This document shows, piece by piece, positions 8,001 to 11,603 of a stretch of 11,603 bases of DNA. The stretch comes from JABMOV01 sp964654545 (GTDB lineage: Bacteria; Fidelibacterota; Marinisomatia; Marinisomatales; JABMOV01), in contig CAZZIU010000042.1 in assembly GCA_964654545.1 (NCBI GenBank), positions 1 through 11,603 on the forward strand. The letters are read 5' to 3'. The notes under the pieces were generated by a model that worked only from the letters and a program-made list of their open reading frames with translations, did no database searches and had not been told where the DNA came from. Made by a program: the position numbers and the translations under genes. Position 1 is the stretch's first letter. Each line of letters starts with the position of its first letter.

Positions 8001-8165
8001 ATGTTGCCCATGGCATTTGGGATTGGCGGCAACAGTGAAATCAACCAGCCGCTAGCCATAACCATCATTGGCGGGTTGACCATCACAACCACACTAACGT
8101 TGATGATTACTCCCGTACTTTTTGAACTAAGTGAACAAACTATCGAAAAATTTAGACGCAATTAA
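5082..8165 (+). CDS. RND efflux permease, first of a tandem pair (1027 aa)
   Basis: A full-length HAE/AcrB-type proton-driven inner-membrane transporter. It has TM1 at about 8-27, a first porter loop (about 30-325) with the family segment SPGGNAEEIEQAISIPLEE (47-65), a TM2-TM6 block (about 329-482), a linker helix, TM7 (about 531-547), a second porter loop to about 855, and a TM8-TM12 block (about 860-1012). In TM4 the family motif reads G-L-I-V-D395-N396-G-I-V, so the first relay Asp is kept and the second (AcrB Asp408) is Asn. In TM10 the motif is G-V-N928-D929-A-I-I-K933-V-D935. AcrB's Lys940 position is Asn928, with a different lysine five residues on. Arg971 of AcrB aligns with Lys959, and Thr978 with Thr966. 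An in-frame TAA at 5073-5075 fixes the ATG at 5082 as the earliest possible start, giving a short N-terminus (MFAVKRP). No Shine-Dalgarno sequence is visible. The TAA directly abuts the ATG of the second permease. The substrate is not deducible; heavy-metal (CzcA-type) specificity is not indicated. Confidence 0.94.
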   Translation: MFAVKRPITILMATIALAVFGWQSLRLLETSLLPEMVYPKFVIITKSPGGNAEEIEQAISIPLEESLSSLPGLQDITSSSRDGLSVIEVLFHWEIDSRFTLLRIREKIDIALDRLPKGVDRPFIMDFNPGSAPIMDLVLSGPKDLNELNEIATDIIQPRFSQIDGVARAAIIGAPRPVVHIELDSKACALFNISAGDIEQSIQDNLPQQPLSSLVRVGYAEYPLIVDFPMDDPSELERLPVQNVANTPVALHDVARIYVAPLEYQSRVYRDTSQVLYVQLFKESGSNTVSATESAKELISTLKREYPDITIEIIRDQGVFVVKALNSLKRAILIGAFLAFFVIWMFLQSFRYALLLATVIPVSLLIVFNALYLHGISLNIMTLGGLALGIGLIVDNGIVLMESIFTEFQQEYSIAAIESGIKKVRRAIMGSTLTTIAIFLPIIYVKGYASILFQQQAITLTYMLLISLVAAILLLPALFRLFIFRKKTFHEKQKTHNKNKILLTLDRFFENIHEKYHVVLQRALDRSGESLIIAGSMVFCGFLAFWSVPQEYWPTFSSNQAEIKVTVPTTIPYSTIKDSTVSTMNKFYHQNEVESATARIILPAEKDVSNPQELFSSAGNTAVLFSLNLNQPLIQGSDLSQKLLTLVSLPRQDISIYQISQLGKNDDNSGKNFRIYVSGDNPKKQLESAEALRKFVATLPNCENVIIESGIKQTAKAIDINRNYLLSSSLTAEEMMADLKLHITHNEIGRWTQNLRTIPVIVFWDNLSGKDIHDVLASPLAPGVYAERNDQLFTVKNIRKFNDIRRVNRKRVVTVSASVPAQKLASTVSRTNQWISHNPSPGTMFIISSESQQMAYSFRQLMVAFFLAVIVVYLILAAQFESFIHPFNIILTVPMGMSGAFVSLLIFHQSLNVISLIGIVMLIGIGVNDAIIKVDYMNHLFHRRKMSLREAVLQTSREKFRPVIMTTLTTIVAMLPMAFGIGGNSEINQPLAITIIGGLTITTTLTLMITPVLFELSEQTIEKFRRN

Positions 8166-11100
8166 ATGCTGCTAAAAGTCATTCGTTTTATTTCAACTCG
8201 TCCTGTTTCTATTTTATTAATCATTGGATTGACACTGATCATTGGCGTTTTGTCCCTGATCAATATTCCCGTAGAAATTCGACCAGAGCAGGAAGCGCAA
8301 GGCATTCAAATCCGAGCACAATGGGGACAATATCCACCGGAAATTGTTCAACGGCAAATCACGCGACCCATTGAAGATACCATAATCCAATTGAAAGATG
8401 TGTCCGATGTAGAATCGACCTCGGGAATTGGACTTGCTTATATTAAACTGACTTATCCCAAACAAATTGATTTGAAATATGCGTATGTGGAGTTGCGTGA
8501 GAGAATATCGCAATTGCGCGAACAACTTCCGGAGGATGCCACGATTTCCGTTGAGCCAAGGTTTGGTAGTGAGTCCGAGGAAAACAATTATTCTCAGGCC
8601 TTTTTCGAGATGGAAATTGTTGGGCCGCTTTCGCTAAATGAATTGCGTCGAATCGCCAAGGAAACCATTCAGCCCCAGTTGGTAAATCTTGACGGTATTG
8701 CCAATATTGATATCATCGGTGGTGCAGATGCCTTCCTACAAATCAAAGTGGATCCAAATCGGATGAAACAATTTGGTCTGTCCATGTTTGATATTTCAAA
8801 TCGTATCCGCAGCAATCGGGTTTACGAAGGATTGGGCGAAATCAGACAAAATGGTGAATCATTTAATGCGTTTGTCCACGTTGAACCACAAACCATAGTT
8901 GACTGGGAAAATATCTCAATCCATCAAAATATCCGGCTAAAGAATATCGCGGAAGTACGATTAGCATATAAGAAAACCACCTCCATTTCACGACACAATT
9001 TTGATCCGCTGGTTCTCATACAGATATACAAATCCCCGGGGATCAACGCCCTCCGGTTTTCCGCATCCCTGCGAAAAAAAATAGAAACTATTGCATTAAT
9101 TCTTCCTCCGGTCGTTCAGATTCGCATTGCCGATGATAGCGCCGAATTGCTCGCCAACGAATTGAACAGCTTGTGGTTTAGAGCACTCTGCATTTTTACT
9201 ATCGTATTTGGCATATTATTTATGATCTTCCGACGCTGGATGGTTTCCACCGCGATTATATTGGTTATTTTCATTTCCATTATTACATCAGCCACCTTGT
9301 TGTACTGGGCCGGTTATACTATCAATGTCGTAACCCTGGCTGGGATGGCTTTGGTTTTTGGCATATTGGTGGACAATTCAATCGTCGTCCTGGAAAATAT
9401 TCAACGATATCGGATGATGGGACGATCAGCACTGGGGAGTAGTTTACGGGGAACCCTTGAAGTTTTTCAGCCTTTGTTAGCGTCAACGGCAACAACGGTT
9501 CTCGTGTTTTTTGCCCTGTTATTGTTAAAAGACCGTTTGGGAACACAATATAAGCCAATGGCATTTGTATTAGGCTTTTCCCTGGTCACATCACTTATTA
9601 TTGCCATTACCTTTATCCCGGCATTGATGATCAACTGGCCACGGATATTCAAACCAACAAAACCTGTCATTCCATTACACAATTTTCAAGAAAAATTCGC
9701 CGGTTTTTTGAAATACATCATTTCCAAACCCAAACGTGTGTTGAGCATTGCATTTTTACTTTTATCCATCTCCAGTTTGGTTTTTTGGAAAAATGTTGAT
9801 AAAGGCGGATATTTCTGGTGGGGCGGAAAAGAAAAAATCAATGTATATGTCAATGCTCCGCGAGGAGTGAGATATCAGGAATTAAACGAGATTACACAAA
9901 GCTTTGAGACGATTATCCGAAACCATAAGCATTACAAAGATGTGCGAACCACAATTGATGAAAACAACCAATATTCTACTATTGTTGTATCCTTTTCTGA
10001 TTCCATCCGAAACGGTATCAATCCACTTCTGCTTAAAGAAAATCTCATTACCCAGGCAGTGAGTTATGCCGGCGTAGGGATTAGCATCTCTGGATTTGGA
10101 ATGCCCTATTGGAATGGGGGGTATAAAGTATCCACCTATTATAACACTCGATTAAAAATTACCGGTCCAGACTATTACCGTTTAATGGAAATTGGAGAAT
10201 CCATTTTGGATTTAGCAAAGATGGATCGACGTGTCACTGAAGGGATTGTCTCACCATCCCAGCGCGGACTTTGGGAATCAGAATCAAAGAAGATTCAAAT
10301 GACAGCCGACATCCATTCAATGTGGAATCACGGTATTTCAATCGCTGACACCCGTAGGGGAATGAGGCAGCACCTGGCAACGGGACTCATCCTGAGAGAT
10401 TCTTTCCACCAAGACCAAAGATACGCTGTGAAGTTGGTAAGCCGTGAAGATTATCCTGCCTTGGAAACGTTACAGAAAGAAACCTTTAAAGGAGCCGGTG
10501 ATGTGTGGTTTCCTGTTCGTGATATGTTCCGGACTGACAAAGTCAATGTCCGGCCATGGATTGACAAGAAGAATCAACAATATCGGTTTACAATTGCCTG
10601 GCAATACCGTGGTCCAGAAAAGATGCGCAGCCGACATGAGAAAGGCATCATTGATGCACTGGAATTACCCCCCGGGTATCATTTGGAAAAACAGGATTGG
10701 GGATTTTTAACAGAAAAAGAAGAAAGTGCTTTACTCCAAATATTGCTTTATGTCACCATCGGTGCGTTCATGATTTTGGCTGCATTATATGAGTCGCTTT
10801 GGCAACCATTTGTTATCTTTTTTACGATTCCCTTTGCGCTGATCGGCGTGTTTGGTTCGTATGCCATCTTTGATCGTGAATTTAACGTAAATGGTTATAT
10901 TGGGCTGATTCTCCTCATGGGGATCGTTGTAAACAATGGGATTGTATTGGTAGAAAGGATTAATCAACTGAAGGATGAAAAACCCGAAGCAAATGTGTCC
11001 GATGTCCTGATCCGTGCGACAATCGAACGAATTCGTCCGATCATTATTACGACCTTGACGACAATTGGTGGATTAATTCCATTATTGTTTTTACCTGCCG

Positions 11101-11258
11101 GTGACACAACCATGGCAAAGATTTTAGAAGAACTTTCATTTATCACCGTTGGTGGATTGGTAAGCTCGACGCTGTTTACCGTTACTCTAATACCGGTGGT
11201 CTATAAGTTTTTATCGGGTTTTAGGAACAAAAGTAAAGCTCAACCGATATCAATCTAA
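8166..11258 (+). CDS. RND efflux permease, second of a tandem pair (1030 aa)
   Basis: Another full-length RND transporter, clearly divergent from its neighbour. TM1 is at about 12-33. Then come porter loop 1, the TM2-TM6 block (about 337-490), TM7 (about 525-541), porter loop 2 (about 545-850) and the TM8-TM12 block (about 855-1015). TM4 carries VFGILVD403N404SIVVLENI and TM10 carries LLMGIVVN923N924GIVLVERIN. This is the VDN/VNN version of the proton-relay region found in many RND pumps outside the AcrB type: one Asp, and no lysine at the AcrB Lys940 position. Arg955 (AcrB Arg971) and Thr962 (AcrB Thr978) are kept. A glycine- and aromatic-rich stretch lies in the second porter loop (636-660, including GFGMPYWNGGY). 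The ATG follows the TAA of the first permease with no gap, so the two are probably made by coupled translation in similar amounts. This fits a mixed trimer like E. coli MdtB/MdtC, though two separate homotrimers sharing one adaptor cannot be excluded. It is the last gene of the operon as far as the sequence shows. Confidence 0.94.
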   Translation: MLLKVIRFISTRPVSILLIIGLTLIIGVLSLINIPVEIRPEQEAQGIQIRAQWGQYPPEIVQRQITRPIEDTIIQLKDVSDVESTSGIGLAYIKLTYPKQIDLKYAYVELRERISQLREQLPEDATISVEPRFGSESEENNYSQAFFEMEIVGPLSLNELRRIAKETIQPQLVNLDGIANIDIIGGADAFLQIKVDPNRMKQFGLSMFDISNRIRSNRVYEGLGEIRQNGESFNAFVHVEPQTIVDWENISIHQNIRLKNIAEVRLAYKKTTSISRHNFDPLVLIQIYKSPGINALRFSASLRKKIETIALILPPVVQIRIADDSAELLANELNSLWFRALCIFTIVFGILFMIFRRWMVSTAIILVIFISIITSATLLYWAGYTINVVTLAGMALVFGILVDNSIVVLENIQRYRMMGRSALGSSLRGTLEVFQPLLASTATTVLVFFALLLLKDRLGTQYKPMAFVLGFSLVTSLIIAITFIPALMINWPRIFKPTKPVIPLHNFQEKFAGFLKYIISKPKRVLSIAFLLLSISSLVFWKNVDKGGYFWWGGKEKINVYVNAPRGVRYQELNEITQSFETIIRNHKHYKDVRTTIDENNQYSTIVVSFSDSIRNGINPLLLKENLITQAVSYAGVGISISGFGMPYWNGGYKVSTYYNTRLKITGPDYYRLMEIGESILDLAKMDRRVTEGIVSPSQRGLWESESKKIQMTADIHSMWNHGISIADTRRGMRQHLATGLILRDSFHQDQRYAVKLVSREDYPALETLQKETFKGAGDVWFPVRDMFRTDKVNVRPWIDKKNQQYRFTIAWQYRGPEKMRSRHEKGIIDALELPPGYHLEKQDWGFLTEKEESALLQILLYVTIGAFMILAALYESLWQPFVIFFTIPFALIGVFGSYAIFDREFNVNGYIGLILLMGIVVNNGIVLVERINQLKDEKPEANVSDVLIRATIERIRPIIITTLTTIGGLIPLLFLPAGDTTMAKILEELSFITVGGLVSSTLFTVTLIPVVYKFLSGFRNKSKAQPISI

Positions 11259-11324
11259 TTATATTTTATTTTTTGTGGGTCATTTGATGTTTCAGGAATT
11301 CCAAAATGACAGATAGATTACTCT
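11259..11324 (+). other. Intergenic gap after the pump operon
   Basis: This 66-base A/T-rich gap begins with a T-rich stretch (ATATTTTATTTTTT, 11261-11274), but I find no stable stem directly in front of it, so it does not qualify as a clear intrinsic terminator. A weak 7-base inverted repeat, GTCATTT (11279-11285) and AAATGAC (11304-11310), lies further on. No recognisable promoter was found for the next gene, so read-through from the operon remains possible. Confidence 0.4.
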
Positions 11325-11603
11325 ATGGCAAACTATTATGTTTACGTCATCGAACTGGATCCAGCTGTTGCAGATTTTGCCAAATTCCGCAAAGAGAATC
11401 CAAAATATATTAAAGGTAACACCTGTCTCTATGTGGGACAATCATCCCGGAAACCGCATATACGGTTTGAACAACACAAAGAAGGCTATAAATCAAATAA
11501 ATATGCCAAAGAATACGGACTGAAGCTGCGTCCCGATCTCTTTGAAAAATACAATCCTATTCCAACCCGCAAAGATGCGGAGGAAATCGAAGCCATGCTG
11601 GCC
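11325..11603 (+). CDS. GIY-YIG-like nuclease-domain protein (N-terminal 93 aa, cut by window end)
   Basis: The frame is open from the ATG at 11325 to the last base, and an in-frame TGA at 11307-11309 rules out a much earlier start. The translation begins MANYYVYVIELDPAVADF, and C34-LYVGQS-S41 follows. The VYV (6-8) and YVG (36-38) pair sits where the GIY and YIG motifs of this fold belong. Downstream are Arg47 in IRFEQH, at the place of the conserved arginine, and Glu89 in AEEIEAMLA, at the place of the metal-binding glutamate. The order and spacing fit a compact single-domain GIY-YIG protein, with a longer-than-usual insert between the first two motifs. Such stand-alone proteins are common and mostly uncharacterised; nuclease activity is inferred from motifs only. 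It lies 66 bases beyond the efflux operon and has no obvious functional link to it. The Shine-Dalgarno sequence is absent, as elsewhere in the window. Confidence 0.72.
   Translation, partial: MANYYVYVIELDPAVADFAKFRKENPKYIKGNTCLYVGQSSRKPHIRFEQHKEGYKSNKYAKEYGLKLRPDLFEKYNPIPTRKDAEEIEAMLA

Noticed and set aside
5082..11258. Heavy-metal (CzcA/CusA-type) pump
   Set aside because: The TM4 and TM10 motifs (VDN and VND/VNN) and the adaptor type match drug/lipophile-type RND pumps. No metal-binding methionine or histidine clusters, and no CusF- or CzcI-like genes, were seen.
11279..11310. A 7-base inverted repeat (GTCATTT/AAATGAC) as a terminator for the pump operon
   Set aside because: The stem is short and A/T-rich with an 18-base loop, and no T-run follows it. 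The T-rich stretch lies before it, so it does not fit an intrinsic terminator in either direction.
11338..11523. A 61-codon open frame on the plus strand near the window end
   Set aside because: It overlaps the GIY-YIG-like gene in another frame. That gene shows recognisable motifs and stays open to the last base, while this frame gives low-complexity, unrecognisable protein.

Overview
The window is one long plus-strand gene block, AT-rich, with very tight gene spacing. Almost no start codon has a Shine-Dalgarno sequence in front of it; upstream bases are mostly A/T-rich. That start context, the secreted six-bladed-propeller-type proteins, the MauE/DoxX-like membrane protein and the style of the RND pump suggest a Gram-negative bacterium of the Bacteroidota or wider FCB group (for example Calditrichota, Ignavibacteriota or Marinimicrobia-like lineages). 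No marker gene is present to settle this, so the assignment is an inference.

Layout: positions 1-39 may hold the last codons of an upstream gene. A perfect 14-bp inverted repeat (48-61/73-86) followed by a T-rich run comes next and looks like a terminator. Seven genes follow in one direction (102-11258) with overlaps or gaps of at most 18 bp: two secreted beta-propeller-like proteins (102-1262 and 1259-2191), a small four-helix MauE/DoxX-like membrane protein with a Cys-Gly-Cys motif (2192-2623), an RND periplasmic adaptor (2620-3735), a TolC-family outer-membrane channel (3754-5064), and two different full-length RND inner-membrane permeases back to back (5082-8165 and 8166-11258). After a 66-bp gap, a GIY-YIG-like protein begins at 11325 and runs off the end of the window. 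No tRNA, rRNA, CRISPR array, insertion sequence or long repeat was seen.

The last four genes of the block make a complete tripartite efflux machine spanning both membranes. Its two permeases may form a mixed trimer, as MdtB and MdtC do in E. coli. The unusual part is the front of the operon: two exported propeller proteins and a redox-type membrane protein are translationally coupled to the pump genes. This could be an export system for a specific, perhaps cysteine-containing or peptide, substrate with its own envelope accessory proteins, but the substrate is not visible and that reading is a hypothesis. The pump itself is an ordinary family; what merits attention is the gene combination and the altered charged residues in the first permease.
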